Counted from the stretch's first letter, positions 10,052 through 20,800 are shown. The stretch is DNA of 64,000 nt from Ensifer sp. Root278 (GCF_001429285.1 NZ_LMJJ01000034.1:63159-127158); one strand, 5' to 3'. Notes: generated from the sequence alone by a model not told the origin. Numbers and translations: made by a program.

Positions 10052-11095
10052 TCATGCGGCTCCCGTCAGCTTGAGAACGAATGCAGTGATCACGACCATT
10101 GCAAGAGAGATCGGCAGGAAGACCTTCCAGCCGAGACGCATCAGCTGGTCGTAGCGGTAGCGCGGAACGAAAGCCTTCACCATTGCGAACATGAAGAACA
10201 CGAAGGACGCCTTCAGAACGAACCAGATGATGCCGGGAACCCAGTTCAAGAACCAGACGTCAACCGGGGGCAGCCAGCCGCCGAGGAACAGGATCGTCGT
10301 CAGCGCGCACATCAGGCAGATGGCGGCATATTCGCCGAGCATGAACATCATGTACGGGGTCGAGCCGTACTCGACCATGAAGCCGGCGACGAGTTCGGAT
10401 TCGGCTTCCGGCAGGTCGAAGGGCGGGCGGTTCGTTTCGGCAAGTGCCGAAATGAAGAACACGATGAACATCGGGAACAGCGCCAGCCAATGCCAGTCGA
10501 GGAACGACGCCGGCAGGCCGAGATTCGTGCCGATGCCCGTGGACTGAGCGTTGACGATGTCCGTCAGGTTCAGCGAGCCGACGCAGAGCAGGACGGTAAC
10601 GATGACGAAGCCGATAGAGACTTCGTAGGAGACCATCTGTGCCGCGGAGCGGAGCGCGCCGAGGAAGGGATATTTGGAATTCGACGCCCAGCCGCCCATG
10701 ATGATGCCATAAACTTCAAGAGAAGATATGGCGAACACGAAGAGGATGCCGACGTTGACGTTCGCGATGACCCAGCCGGCGTTGAGTGGGATCACCGCCC
10801 AGGCGGCAAGCGCCAGCGTCACGGAAACGAGCGGTGCGAGCAGGAAGATCGCCTTGTTGGCGCCAGCCGGAATCACCGGCTCCTTGAAGACGAACTTCAA
10901 AAGGTCGGCGAAGGACTGGAAAAGTCCCCACGGGCCTACCACATTCGGACCACGGCGGAGCTGAACTGCAGCCCAGATCTTACGGTCGGCAAGCAGAATG
11001 TAGGCGATGAAAAGCAGCAGCGCGACCAGGAGCAGCAGCGACTGGGCGACCATGATGATCGTGGGCCAGACATAGGTCGAAACGAAAGCGTCCAT
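10052..11095 (-). CDS. nuoH: NADH-quinone oxidoreductase subunit H
   Basis: A 347-residue membrane subunit that forms much of the quinone-binding chamber at the joint of the two arms. Eight hydrophobic helices are visible. Conserved loops include [20 protein letters not shown] near residue 38, [20 protein letters not shown] with the acidic channel residues, and [14 protein letters not shown] at the C-terminus. Normal length. The gap to nuoI is 61 bases with no gene. Confidence 0.97.
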   Translation of the reverse strand: MDAFVSTYVWPTIIMVAQSLLLLVALLLFIAYILLADRKIWAAVQLRRGPNVVGPWGLFQSFADLLKFVFKEPVIPAGANKAIFLLAPLVSVTLALAAWAVIPLNAGWVIANVNVGILFVFAISSLEVYGIIMGGWASNSKYPFLGALRSAAQMVSYEVSIGFVIVTVLLCVGSLNLTDIVNAQSTGIGTNLGLPASFLDWHWLALFPMFIVFFISALAETNRPPFDLPEAESELVAGFMVEYGSTPYMMFMLGEYAAICLMCALTTILFLGGWLPPVDVWFLNWVPGIIWFVLKASFVFFMFAMVKAFVPRYRYDQLMRLGWKVFLPISLAMVVITAFVLKLTGAA

Positions 11096-11115
11096 GATAC
11101 TCTATTCCCTCGCGC

Positions 11116-13197
11116 TCATTCCGCCGCAGCTTTGAAGTTGTTGCGTGCCAAAGCCGAGCATTCGGCCATGACGGCGGATGCGCGCGCTATCGGGTTCGTC
11201 AAATAGAAGTCTTTGACCGGAGACGCAAACACGGATTTGCCCATCTCACCGGCTTTTTGGCCGAGTGCGGCAATTTCGTCGCCGTTGCCGGTCGCGATCG
11301 CGTCGACATCCGCGAAATGCGGGTGAGCCGCATAGAGCTTCGAGCGCAATTCGCCAAGCGAATCAAAGGGCAGCTTCTTGCCGAGAACGTCGGAGAGTGC
11401 GCGAATGATCGCCCAGTCCTCACGCGCATCGCCCGGTGCGAAGCCGGCGCGATTGCCGACCTGAACGCGACCTTCCGTGTTGACCCAGGTGCCGGACTTT
11501 TCGGTGTAGGTCGCACCCGGCAGGATGACGTCGGCGGCATGCGCGCCGTTGTCGCCGTGCGAACCGATATAGACGGTGAAGCCGGACTTGCGACCGGCAA
11601 GGTCGATCTCATCGGCGCCGAGCAGGAAGAGAACGTCGGAAGCGGTAACCATTTCGGCCGCCGTCTTGCCGTTCGCACCCGGTACGAAGCCGAGGTCGAG
11701 ACCACCGACGCGGGAAGCAGCCGTGTGCAGAACGGCAAAGCCGTTCCACTCGGCAGTGACCGCACCGACGGCGCCCGCGAGCTTGGCGGCGGCAGCAAGA
11801 ACGGCAGCGCCGCCCTCCCCTGCAATCGCGCCCTGGCCGATGAGAATCATCGGGCGCTGCGCCTTCTTGAGCGTCGCGGCAAACTTGCCCTTGCCGGAGA
11901 CGAGTTCGGCGAGCGTTTCGGTGCCGGCGCCGAGATATTCGTATTCGTAGCGCAGCTCGCCGGGCTCCCCGATCACGGCGATCGGGAAGTTGCCCATGCG
12001 GTAGCGCTTGCGGATACGGGCGTTGAGGACCGAAGCCTCGAAGCGCGGGTTGGAGCCGATGATCAGCAGCGCATCAGCGCTTTCGATGCCGGCGATGGTC
12101 GGGTTGAAAAGGTAGCTGGCGCGGCCAAGCGACGGGTCGAGTGCGGCGCCGTCCTGGCGGCAATCGACGCTCTCGGAGCCGAGTGCTGCGATCAACTGCT
12201 TCAGCGCGTACATTTCTTCGACCGAAGCGAGGTCGCCGGCGATGGCGCCGATCTTGTCGCCGGAGGTCTTGGCAACGGCAGCCTTGACCGCCTGGAAGGC
12301 TTCGCCCCAGGTCGCCGGCTGCAGTCGGCCGTCCTTCTTGACATAGGGACGATCGAGACGCTGCGTCTTCAGGCCGTCCCAGATGAAGCGGCTCTTGTCG
12401 GAGATCCACTCTTCGTTGATGTCCTCATTGACGCGCGGCATGATGCGCATGACTTCGCGACCGCGGGTGTCGACGCGGATCGCAGAACCGAGTGCATCCA
12501 TCACGTCGATGGATTCGGTCTTGTTCAGCTCCCACGGACGAGCAGTGAAGGCAAATGGCTTCGAGGTCAGCGCGCCGACCGGGCAGAGGTCAACGACGTT
12601 GCCCTGCAGTTCGGACGTCATCGCCTGCTCGAGATAGGTGGTGATCTCGGCGTCTTCGCCGCGGCCAATCAGGCCAAGCTCGGCAATACCGGCGACTTCG
12701 GTCGTGAAACGGACGCAACGCGTGCAGTGAATGCAGCGGTTCATCACGGTCTTGACCAGCGGGCCGATATACTTGTCTTCGACGGCGCGCTTGTTTTCCT
12801 GATAACGCGAGCTGTCGATACCGAAGGCCATCGCCTGGTCCTGCAGGTCGCATTCGCCGCCCTGGTCGCAGATCGGGCAGTCGAGCGGGTGGTTGATCAG
12901 CAGGAATTCCATCACGCCTTCGCGGGCCTTCTTGACCATCGGCGTGGTCGTGAAGACTTCCGGCGTCTCGCCGTTCGGGCCCGGACGGAGGTCGCGCACG
13001 CCCATGGCGCAGGAAGCGGCGGGCTTTGGCGGCCCTCCCTTCACTTCGATAAGACACATGCGGCAGTTGCCGGCGACCGACAGCCGCTCATGGAAACAGA
13101 AGCGCGGAACCTCGGCTCCGGCCTCTTCGCACGCCTGAAGCAGCGTGAAATGATCCGGTACCTCGATCTCTTTTCCGTCGACTTTCAGCTTTGCCAT
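11116..13197 (-). CDS. nuoG: NADH-quinone oxidoreductase subunit G
   Basis: A 693-residue large subunit of the peripheral arm. The N-terminal ferredoxin domain carries the [2Fe-2S] Cys set (FCFHERLSVAGNCRMC, then AASC), then HPLDCPICDQGGECDLQD and MNRCIHCTRC for the N5/N4 clusters and VDLCPVGAL. The rest is a molybdopterin-oxidoreductase-like fold without cofactor. A TTG twelve bases upstream is also in frame, but AGGA abuts it directly, so the ATG at 13197 (MAKLKVDGKEIEVPDHF) is preferred. Confidence 0.97.
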   Translation of the reverse strand: MAKLKVDGKEIEVPDHFTLLQACEEAGAEVPRFCFHERLSVAGNCRMCLIEVKGGPPKPAASCAMGVRDLRPGPNGETPEVFTTTPMVKKAREGVMEFLLINHPLDCPICDQGGECDLQDQAMAFGIDSSRYQENKRAVEDKYIGPLVKTVMNRCIHCTRCVRFTTEVAGIAELGLIGRGEDAEITTYLEQAMTSELQGNVVDLCPVGALTSKPFAFTARPWELNKTESIDVMDALGSAIRVDTRGREVMRIMPRVNEDINEEWISDKSRFIWDGLKTQRLDRPYVKKDGRLQPATWGEAFQAVKAAVAKTSGDKIGAIAGDLASVEEMYALKQLIAALGSESVDCRQDGAALDPSLGRASYLFNPTIAGIESADALLIIGSNPRFEASVLNARIRKRYRMGNFPIAVIGEPGELRYEYEYLGAGTETLAELVSGKGKFAATLKKAQRPMILIGQGAIAGEGGAAVLAAAAKLAGAVGAVTAEWNGFAVLHTAASRVGGLDLGFVPGANGKTAAEMVTASDVLFLLGADEIDLAGRKSGFTVYIGSHGDNGAHAADVILPGATYTEKSGTWVNTEGRVQVGNRAGFAPGDAREDWAIIRALSDVLGKKLPFDSLGELRSKLYAAHPHFADVDAIATGNGDEIAALGQKAGEMGKSVFASPVKDFYLTNPIARASAVMAECSALARNNFKAAAE

Positions 13198-13220
13198 CTT
13201 CGTACTCAATCCTGTCTTCC

Positions 13221-13245
13221 GTCCATCGGCCTTCCGGCGACGGAC
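13221..13245 (-). repeat. Hairpin in the spacer before nuoG
   Basis: Arms gtccatcg and cgacggac pair over eight positions with one G-T wobble around a 9-base loop. They lie in the 110-base gap between the HhH protein gene and nuoG. No T-run, so it is not an obvious terminator. Confidence 0.35.
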
Positions 13246-13307
13246 AATTCCAACACAGCCTTGCTGCTTGCGGGCGATGACCGTCTCAGGTCCCCGCCCC
13301 TATTGTC

Positions 13308-13931
13308 TCACGCGCCCTTCAGCGCCTTGGCCTGTCCAACCCAATCGTCCCGCTTGATGCGGCCGCCGAAACCGAGCTCGTCGTCAAAGCGGGCAACGTC
13401 CGCCTCGCTCCAGCCGGCGATATCGGCAAAACCGCGAATGCCCTTCGCGTTGAGCACCTGCTCCAGCTTCGGGCCAATACCGGAAATCCGCTTGAGGTCG
13501 TCAGCAGCTTGCGCCTTGGCGCGCGCCGCGCGAACCTTGACCGGCTTCTCGACCGCGACCTTCTCAACGGCCGGTTTTGCCGCAATACGATTTGGCGAAG
13601 CGGCGGGCTTCACGACCGTTTTCGCTTCTGCTTCTGCCGGGAGCGCCGTCTCGGCGACAACGGCGGTAACGTCCTGCTCTGCCGGTTCCACCCGCTTCTG
13701 AGCCGCCTCGACCGCACCCTGCATCGCGCCGAACATGGCGCCAGCAAAGTGGCTGGTCAGACCGAAACCGATGGCTGTTACCGCCGCCACAGCGGCAGCC
13801 GGGTGAACCATCAGCGGGTGCAGCGACACCTGCGGCAGGCCCTTCATCCATTCGGCCATGCCGAACGGATCGGCCGGATCACCGCCGAGCGGACGCGCGA
13901 ATGGAATGCCTGTTTCGGCCTGCCCTTTCAT
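13308..13931 (-). CDS. HhH-domain protein between nuoF and nuoG
   Basis: A 207-residue protein with no named function. Residues about 30-75 hold a hydrophobic segment (HPAAAVAAVTAIGFGLTSHF) that could be a membrane or amphipathic helix. Residues 80-145 are Ala/Lys/Glu-rich and probably disordered. The last 60 residues form a helix-hairpin-helix domain (DDLKRISGIGPKLEQVLNAK ... RIKRDDWVGQAKAL) that clearly resembles the tail of NuoE 2 kb upstream. An ATG nine codons earlier is possible, but the ATG at 13931 has a strong GAGGAGG six bases ahead. Its place in the operon suggests a role with complex I, for example in assembly; this is inference. Confidence 0.8.
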   Translation of the reverse strand: MKGQAETGIPFARPLGGDPADPFGMAEWMKGLPQVSLHPLMVHPAAAVAAVTAIGFGLTSHFAGAMFGAMQGAVEAAQKRVEPAEQDVTAVVAETALPAEAEAKTVVKPAASPNRIAAKPAVEKVAVEKPVKVRAARAKAQAADDLKRISGIGPKLEQVLNAKGIRGFADIAGWSEADVARFDDELGFGGRIKRDDWVGQAKALKGA

Positions 13932-13964
13932 CTGTCCCTCCTCGCGTGCACCGGCCATCGCCTG

Positions 13965-15269
<1,305 letters not shown>

Positions 15270-15280
15270 AATTCACCTCT

Positions 15281-16408
15281 TTACCGCGGCTTCTTGCCGA
15301 AGACCTTGATGTATTCGGCTTCGCCGCCCTTGGCGAGCGCCTTGGCCTGCTTGACCCAGTCGTCGCGTTCGATGCGGCCCTTGAAATTCAGGTATCCGTC
15401 GACCCACTCGCGCTCCGCCTTCTTCCACGAAGCAACTTGCGCGTAGGTGTAGATGCCCAGTTCGTTCAGCGTGCCCTCGATCTTCGGACCGACGCCCGAG
15501 ATCAGCTTGAGGTCGTCGACGGCAGACGGTTTTTCGATGCCGGCCGGACGGTTCTTGTCCTCAAGCGACGGCTTGCCGGAAACGGCGGCAGCCTTGACCG
15601 GCTTCGACTTGTCGACGGTGTCGCCTTCGACCTTGGCGTTGGCGGCGGCTTCCGCCTTTGCCGTCGCTGGCGTCTTCAGGGAGGCATTGGTCTCACTGGC
15701 AGCCGTCTTGACACGGCCGGCGTTGGACGGCGGCACGGAAACGGCCGGCGCGTCGCTGACCTTCTTGGCGCTGGTCGCCGCCTTGGCCGGAGCCGGATCA
15801 GCCAACATCAGCGACGTCAGACCGCCTTCCGGTGCGGAATAGATACGGTCGATCTGCGGACCGGGGGTGACTTCGGCACCCTTGCCTGCTTCGAAACGGT
15901 CGATGATCTGCTCGAGTTGCTCGGGCGTCAGGTCTTCGAAGGTATCCTTGAAGATCATGACCATCGGCGCGTTGACGCAGGCGCCCTGACATTCGACTTC
16001 TTCCCAGGAGAGCGTGCCGCTCTCGTTGAGCGTGAAGGGATCGTGGGCGATCTTGCTCTTGCAGACCTTGATCAGGTCTTCGGCGCCGCGCAGCATGCAC
16101 GGCGTCGTGCCGCAAACCTGAACGTGCGCACGCGTACCGACAGGCTTCAGCTGGAACTGGGTGTAGAAGGTCGCGACTTCGAGCGCGCGGATATAGGCCA
16201 TGCCGAGCATGTCGGCGATCGACTCGATGGCGGCCTTCGTTACCCAGCCGTCCTGGTCCTGAGCGCGCATCAAAAGCGGGATGACGGCGGACTGCTCACG
16301 ACCCTTGGGGTATTTCTTGATCGTTTCCTTCGCCCAGGCGGCGTTCTCCTTGCTGAAGGCAAAGCTCGCTGGCTGGACGGTGTCTTCGGCTAGTCGACGA
16401 ACGGACAT
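15281..16408 (-). CDS. nuoE: NADH-quinone oxidoreductase subunit E with C-terminal HhH extension
   Basis: A 375-residue protein. The first ~190 residues are the NuoE thioredoxin-like [2Fe-2S] subunit (N1a), with Cys pairs in VCGTTPCML and VECQGACVNAPMV. Then comes a ~110-residue Ala/Lys/Ser-rich linker, and a final helix-hairpin-helix domain (DDLKLISGVGPKIEGTLNEL ... GRIERDDWVKQAKAL). E. coli NuoE is about 166 residues, so the protein is more than twice the minimal size. The frame opens at an in-frame GTG four codons earlier, but AAGG is better placed for the ATG at 16408 (MSVRRLAEDTVQPASF). The same tail occurs in the gene at 13308-13931. Confidence 0.96.
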   Translation of the reverse strand: MSVRRLAEDTVQPASFAFSKENAAWAKETIKKYPKGREQSAVIPLLMRAQDQDGWVTKAAIESIADMLGMAYIRALEVATFYTQFQLKPVGTRAHVQVCGTTPCMLRGAEDLIKVCKSKIAHDPFTLNESGTLSWEEVECQGACVNAPMVMIFKDTFEDLTPEQLEQIIDRFEAGKGAEVTPGPQIDRIYSAPEGGLTSLMLADPAPAKAATSAKKVSDAPAVSVPPSNAGRVKTAASETNASLKTPATAKAEAAANAKVEGDTVDKSKPVKAAAVSGKPSLEDKNRPAGIEKPSAVDDLKLISGVGPKIEGTLNELGIYTYAQVASWKKAEREWVDGYLNFKGRIERDDWVKQAKALAKGGEAEYIKVFGKKPR

Positions 16409-16424
16409 TCTAGTGGACACCTTA

Positions 16425-16682
16425 TCAGTTAATCGAACCGCACCGCGATTTCGTCACCGAGACGAATTCGCAGGCATAGGCTGACTGGTCTTTCTGCAAA
16501 AATACGATGTAGCGCGTGCCGTTGGCGACCGCGGCCTTGATCTCGTAGCCCTTGGCCACGAGGTCGGCCATCGAGCCCCCCCGCATGCCGCCCGACGTCG
16601 CACCGCTATCGACCGATTCCTGTGCGGAAGCGGCCGATGCGAAGGCGAGCAGAGCAAGCGTGGCCAGGGGCACGAGACGCAT
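16425..16682 (-). CDS. Small secreted protein inside the nuo operon
   Basis: An 85-residue protein of unknown function. It starts [22 protein letters not shown], a clear signal peptide with cleavage expected after ASA, leaving a mature chain of about 64 residues with two Cys (YACEFVSVTKSRCG) that could form a disulfide. Its ATG overlaps the nuoD stop as TGATG and GAGGTGG lies upstream, so it is translationally coupled to nuoD; nuoE starts 16 bases further on. A periplasmic product inside a complex I operon is unexpected. I do not recognise a named family. Confidence 0.8.
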   Translation of the reverse strand: MRLVPLATLALLAFASAASAQESVDSGATSGGMRGGSMADLVAKGYEIKAAVANGTRYIVFLQKDQSAYACEFVSVTKSRCGSIN

Positions 16683-17872
16683 CAACGGTCCACCTCACCG
16701 AACACGATATCGAGGGAGCCCAGCACGGCCGAAACGTCGGCAAGCTGGTGTCCCCGACAGAGGAAATCCATCGCCTGGAGATGCGCGTAACCCGGCGCAC
16801 GGATCTTGCAGCGATAGGGCTTGTTGGTGCCGTCGGAGACAAGATAGACGCCGAACTCGCCCTTCGGCGCTTCGACGGCGGCGTAAACTTCGCCGGCCGG
16901 CACGTGATAGCCTTCGGTGTAGAGTTTGAAGTGGTGGATCAGCGCTTCCATCGAGCGCTTCATCTCGCCGCGCTTCGGCGGAACGATCTTGCCGTCGAGC
17001 GACGAAACCGGACCGACCTTGGCATCGCCGAGCAGGCGATCGACGCACTGGCGCATGATGCGCGCCGACTGGCGCATTTCGATCATGCGGATCAGGTAAC
17101 GGTCGAAGCAGTCGCCGTTCTTGCCGATCGGAATGTCGAATTCCATTTCGGAATAGCATTCGTAGGGCTGCGAGCGGCGAAGGTCCCAGGCAGCACCCGA
17201 GCCACGCACCATCACGCCCGAGAATCCCCAGGCCCAGGCGTCATCGAGTTTGACGACGCCGATATCGACGTTGCGCTGCTTGAAGATGCGGTTGCCGGTC
17301 AACAGTTCGTCGATGTCGTCGACAGTCTTGAGGAACGGATCGATCCATTTGCCGATGTCTTCGACCAGTTCGTGCGGCAGATCCTGATGGACACCGCCCG
17401 GACGGAAATAGGCCGAGTGCATGCGCGCGCCGCAGGCACGCTCATAGAACACCATCAGCTTTTCGCGCTCTTCGAAACCCCAGAGCGGCGGCGTCAACGC
17501 ACCGACGTCCATGGCCTGCGTGGTCACGTTCAGCAGGTGCGAGAGGATGCGGCCGATTTCCGAGTAGAGGACGCGGATGAGCTGGCCGCGGATCGGCACT
17601 TCCGTCGCCGTCAGCTTCTCGATCGCCAGCGCAAAGGCGTGCTCCTGGTTCATCGGCGCCACGTAGTCGAGGCGGTCGAAATAGGGCACGGCCTGCAGAT
17701 AGGTCTTGGTCTCGATCAGCTTCTCGGTGCCGCGATGCAGCAGGCCGATATGCGGATCGACGCGCTCGACGATTTCGCCATCAAGCTCGAGCACCAGACG
17801 AAGAACGCCGTGCGCCGCCGGATGCTGCGGACCAAAGTTGATGTTGAAATTGCGGACGTTATGTTCGGTCAT
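16682..17872 (-). CDS. nuoD: NADH-quinone oxidoreductase subunit D
   Basis: A 396-residue peripheral-arm subunit (49-kDa homologue) at the quinone site. Conserved features are [20 protein letters not shown] near the N-terminus, with the quinone-site His, [14 protein letters not shown], and the C-terminal [20 protein letters not shown]. Separate from nuoC, unlike in E. coli, where C and D are fused. The 57-base gap to nuoC contains a strong hairpin. Confidence 0.97.
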   Translation of the reverse strand: MTEHNVRNFNINFGPQHPAAHGVLRLVLELDGEIVERVDPHIGLLHRGTEKLIETKTYLQAVPYFDRLDYVAPMNQEHAFALAIEKLTATEVPIRGQLIRVLYSEIGRILSHLLNVTTQAMDVGALTPPLWGFEEREKLMVFYERACGARMHSAYFRPGGVHQDLPHELVEDIGKWIDPFLKTVDDIDELLTGNRIFKQRNVDIGVVKLDDAWAWGFSGVMVRGSGAAWDLRRSQPYECYSEMEFDIPIGKNGDCFDRYLIRMIEMRQSARIMRQCVDRLLGDAKVGPVSSLDGKIVPPKRGEMKRSMEALIHHFKLYTEGYHVPAGEVYAAVEAPKGEFGVYLVSDGTNKPYRCKIRAPGYAHLQAMDFLCRGHQLADVSAVLGSLDIVFGEVDR

Positions 17873-17892
17873 ACCGATTGCTCCAGGCCGGA

Positions 17893-17915
17893 CGGTAGCC
17901 GTTCAACGGCTACCG
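17893..17915 (-). repeat. Perfect hairpin between nuoC and nuoD
   Basis: The arms cggtagccgtt and aacggctaccg are perfect 11-base inverted repeats around a single central c; in RNA this gives about a 9-bp stem with a 5-base loop. It sits 20 bases before the nuoD start in the transcript. No T-run follows, so it is more likely an mRNA processing or stability element than a terminator. Confidence 0.6.
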
Positions 17916-17929
17916 CGGGCCATTTAGTC

Positions 17930-18535
17930 TCACCGTGCTTTCGCTTTCTCGTCGCCGGGCAGGACGTAATCCGTGCCTTCCCAGGGAGAGAGGAAGTCGA
18001 AGTTGCGGAATTCCTGCTTCAGCTCGACGGGTTCGTAGACGACGCGCTTGGCTTCGTCGTCGTAACGGACCTCGACAAAACCGGTGACCGGAAAGTCCTT
18101 GCGCAGCGGATGTCCTTCGAAACCGTAGTCCGTCAGGATGCGGCGCAGGTCCGGATGGCCGGTGAACAGGATGCCGTACATGTCGTAGGCTTCACGCTCG
18201 AACCAGTCGGCGCCGGGATAGACCGGCGTCGCCGACGGCACAGGCTCGTTCTCGCCGGTCTGGACCTTAATGCGCACGCGCAGGTTCTGGCGCGGCGACA
18301 GCAGGTGATAGACGACATCGAAACGGTCGGGACGCTGCGGCCAGTCGACGCCGCAGACGTCAACGAAGTTGATGAAAGCGCAGTGCACGTCATCGCGCAG
18401 GAAGGTGAGCAGCGCGATGAGGTTCGCAGACGTCGTCGTCAGCGTCAGTTCACCATAGTTCAGCGACGCGTCGGAGATCAGCGCACCGCGTGTTTCGCGC
18501 AGGTAGGACGCAAGCTCGTTCAGGGCTTCACTCAT
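17930..18535 (-). CDS. nuoC: NADH-quinone oxidoreductase subunit C
   Basis: A 201-residue peripheral-arm subunit (30-kDa homologue). Its signature lies in [20 protein letters not shown] and [20 protein letters not shown]. The C-terminal [18 protein letters not shown] is also typical. It follows nuoB by 17 bases. Confidence 0.97.
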   Translation of the reverse strand: MSEALNELASYLRETRGALISDASLNYGELTLTTTSANLIALLTFLRDDVHCAFINFVDVCGVDWPQRPDRFDVVYHLLSPRQNLRVRIKVQTGENEPVPSATPVYPGADWFEREAYDMYGILFTGHPDLRRILTDYGFEGHPLRKDFPVTGFVEVRYDDEAKRVVYEPVELKQEFRNFDFLSPWEGTDYVLPGDEKAKAR

Positions 18536-18552
18536 ATCAAAGACCCCCTGCC

Positions 18553-19134
18553 TTAGCGCTCGATCGTGCCGGTCCGGCGAATCTTCTTCTGCAGCAAAAG
18601 CACGCCGTAAAGCAGCGCTTCTGCCGTGGGAGGACAGCCTGGCACATAGATGTCGACGGGAACGACGCGGTCGCAGCCGCGAACAACCGAATAGGAATAA
18701 TGGTAGTAGCCGCCGCCATTGGCGCAGGAGCCCATCGAGATGACGTAGCGCGGCTCCGGCATCTGGTCGTAGACCTTGCGGAGCGCAGGCGCCATCTTGT
18801 TGGTCAGCGTACCGGCGACGATCATGACGTCGGACTGACGCGGTGAGGCGCGCGGCGCGAAACCGAAACGCTCGGCATCATAACGCGGCATCGACATCTG
18901 CATCATCTCGACCGCGCAGCAGGCGAGACCGAAGGTCATCCACATCAGCGAGCCGGTACGGGCCCAGTTGATGAGCTCATCCGTCGAGGTGACGAGAAAA
19001 CCCTTGTCAGCGAGTTCATTGTTGATCTCGCCGAAGAATGCATCATTGCTGCCAATCGGCTTGCCGGTGGAGGGATCGATGATCCCCTTCGGCTTGGGCG
19101 CAACGAGCGTGGTGCCGGATGCTGCTAGTTCCAT
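18553..19134 (-). CDS. nuoB: NADH-quinone oxidoreductase subunit B
   Basis: A 193-residue subunit that holds the terminal [4Fe-4S] cluster N2 next to quinone. The tandem Cys ligands are in [12 protein letters not shown], with the others in [10 protein letters not shown] and [12 protein letters not shown]. The ATG at 19134 lies inside the end of nuoA (10-base overlap) with GGGAG eight bases upstream; an earlier in-frame ATG would add only seven non-conserved residues. Translational coupling to nuoA is likely. Confidence 0.97.
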   Translation of the reverse strand: MELAASGTTLVAPKPKGIIDPSTGKPIGSNDAFFGEINNELADKGFLVTSTDELINWARTGSLMWMTFGLACCAVEMMQMSMPRYDAERFGFAPRASPRQSDVMIVAGTLTNKMAPALRKVYDQMPEPRYVISMGSCANGGGYYHYSYSVVRGCDRVVPVDIYVPGCPPTAEALLYGVLLLQKKIRRTGTIER

Positions 19135-19490
19135 TCCAGCGCTCCCTTCTTCCATTCATAGATAAAGCCGATCGTCAGCACACCGAGGAAGACCATCATC
19201 GACCAGAAGCCGAACCAGCCCAGCTCATGGAACGAAACCGCCCAGGGGAAGAGGAAGGCCACTTCGAGGTCGAAGATGATGAAGAGGATCGACACGAGAT
19301 AGAAGCGGATGTCGAACTTCATGCGGGCGTCATCGAACGCATTGAAGCCGCACTCGTAGGCCGACAGTTTTTCCGAATCAGGAGCCTTGAAGGCGATGGC
19401 GAAGGGAGCAATCAGAAGCGCCACACCGATCACCAATGCGATTCCAATGAAAATCGCGATCGGAACGTAGGAACCGAGAAGTTCAGTCAT
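19125..19490 (-). CDS. nuoA: NADH-quinone oxidoreductase subunit A
   Basis: A 121-residue membrane subunit with three helices. The conserved loop [25 protein letters not shown] carries the Cys that switches exposure in the deactive state of complex I. The frame opens 42 codons earlier, but that part is Arg-rich and unlike the family, so [14 protein letters not shown] at 19490 is the start. It is the first gene of the nuo operon. Confidence 0.97.
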   Translation of the reverse strand: MTELLGSYVPIAIFIGIALVIGVALLIAPFAIAFKAPDSEKLSAYECGFNAFDDARMKFDIRFYLVSILFIIFDLEVAFLFPWAVSFHELGWFGFWSMMVFLGVLTIGFIYEWKKGALEWN

Positions 19491-19578
19491 TGTTATCCGT
19501 CCCTGCCTGCGGGAGGGCGCATGGGAGAGCACCAGAACAACAGATCTCGCAGGCCGAAAAATATGTTGCAACGCCAGA

Positions 19579-19609
19579 GTGGTTAGCGCAGCCCGCGCCC
19601 GTGCGCAAG
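19579..19609 (-). promoter_or_regulatory. Candidate nuo promoter
   Basis: Read on the minus strand, CTTGCG and CTAACC are separated by 17 bases, close to the rhizobial housekeeping pattern CTTGAC-N17-CTATAT. It lies about 90 bases upstream of the nuoA start codon. The -10 match is only moderate. Confidence 0.4.
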
Positions 19610-19788
19610 CCTTCAAGGGTCAATTAAACCGGTTCGCGACACAGGATCGAATGGGTGGAGACGACAAAGCTCGGAATCGCAAGCCGTGACCGACTTTACC
19701 GTAAACAGCGGCAAGGAGAGACAGATTGCCGCAGTGCACAAATCAGGGCTAGCGCACGCGAAAACAGGATGAGTTTAAGAAGAAGAAA

Positions 19789-19865
19789 TGGCGCGAGTGA
19801 CGGGGCTCGAACCCGCGACCTCCGGCGTGACAGGCCGGCACTCTAACCGACTGAGCTACACCCGC
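19789..19865 (-). tRNA. tRNA-Asp (GTC), copy 2
   Basis: A 77-base tRNA including encoded CCA. On the minus strand the acceptor GCGGGTG pairs with CACTCGC (one G-U), the anticodon loop is CTGTCAC with anticodon GTC, and the T arm is GCGGGTTCGAGCCCCGT. It is identical base for base to the copy at 19942-20018, and the two are 76 bases apart, so they are probably cut from one precursor. Confidence 0.96.
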
Positions 19866-19941
19866 GCATGATGACCGCGAACGATCATTATTACCACCAT
19901 CGGCGCTTCCTGAGAATGCCTAGGCAATTCCAGATCAAGAG

Positions 19942-20018
19942 TGGCGCGAGTGACGGGGCTCGAACCCGCGACCTCCGGCGTGACAGGCCGGCACTCTAAC
20001 CGACTGAGCTACACCCGC
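19942..20018 (-). tRNA. tRNA-Asp (GTC), copy 1
   Basis: Identical to the copy at 19789-19865 over all 77 bases, with encoded CCA and anticodon GTC. It is the promoter-proximal copy; a good -35/-10 pair lies about 70-95 bases upstream. Confidence 0.96.
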
Positions 20019-20085
20019 ATCATCTTGACTTGGTTGGAGCGTTTCCGCCCCGGCACCGAGCGGGCTTGCCCGTTCGATGAGCGGC

Positions 20086-20114
20086 TAACTAAGCGGTTCG
20101 CATTTGGGTGTCAA
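20086..20114 (-). promoter_or_regulatory. Promoter of the tRNA-Asp pair
   Basis: On the minus strand TTGACA is followed after exactly 17 bases by TAGTTA. The expected start point is near 20079, giving a leader of about 60 bases with a G/C-rich imperfect hairpin (20058-20076) before the first tRNA-Asp. Confidence 0.6.
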
Positions 20115-20400
20115 GCGTGTTTGAAGACAAATCCGTGACGGAATGAAAATTGATCCAGAGGGTAAGGTGATGACAAAGTTCAAGAGGCCGGATCATGCGC
20201 ACGACGCAGCCACATGCCCACTCCGATCGCCTCTTCCATCCCGTGCAGTGATCCCGAACGGCAAATCTTTATCTCTCGCCCTCCCCTGCCACGGGTGACG
20301 GCCAAAGACACGCTTTCTTGTCCACAACCAGGAACCCCGGCAATTCAGGGCATCGCGCGATCCAAGACAAAAAAAATCATAAAAACGATACAAATGCTCT
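20115..20400. other. Intergenic stretch between tRNA genes
   Basis: About 290 bases between the tRNA-Asp and tRNA-Val promoters. No frame resembles a protein and no structured RNA is recognised. The part at 20369-20400 is A/T-rich (runs of a) and may help the tRNA-Val promoter. Confidence 0.5.
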
Positions 20401-20428
20401 TGCGGTTTTTTTCGGTTACGCCTAGATC
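20401..20428 (+). promoter_or_regulatory. Promoter of tRNA-Val
   Basis: TTGCGG and CTAGAT are separated by 16 bases in an A/T-rich context, followed by the tRNA about 43 bases downstream of the -10. This matches the usual rhizobial tRNA promoter layout. Confidence 0.5.
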
Positions 20429-20470
20429 ACGGCCACCGACGCGGCGGACTGATCCGGTCCAAACGCGGAA

Positions 20471-20546
20471 GGGCGATTAGCTCAGTTGGTAGAGCGCCTC
20501 GTTTACACCGAGGATGTCGGGAGTTCGAGTCTCTCATCGCCCACCA
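20471..20546 (+). tRNA. tRNA-Val (TAC)
   Basis: A 76-base tRNA with encoded CCA. The acceptor GGGCGAT pairs fully with ATCGCCC, the anticodon stem CCTCG/CGAGG encloses the loop TTTACAC with anticodon TAC, and the T loop is GTTCGAGTC. Confidence 0.96.
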
Positions 20547-20800
20547 TTTTCCTTCTCCTCCCAATTCATCGCATAAGATAGCGACCTCGCGGCGTTAGAA
20601 CCTTGTTGCGTTCGTGACTGTTCATAGGCCGAGAATGCGTTCGCTCCGGCGACGCCTATCTGTGCCACGATAGCGCTGATGTTGAGCGGCGCCTGTCGGG
20701 GACAGAAGCGGCTGTGCCTGACAGCCGCCGTCAGCCATGCACTCCCCACCATCGACGTGACCGGCCGTTCCTGTCGGTCAGCTGATTCTGTCGCGTGGCT

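Noticed and set aside
19789-20546. Integrated element at the tRNA cluster
   Set aside because: No integrase, no partial tRNA repeat and no foreign genes; only two complete identical tRNA-Asp genes and one tRNA-Val.
20534-20752. 72-codon minus-strand frame next to tRNA-Val
   Set aside because: It overlaps the tRNA end and has no ribosome binding site or family likeness; the 20547-20800 stretch is left without a gene.
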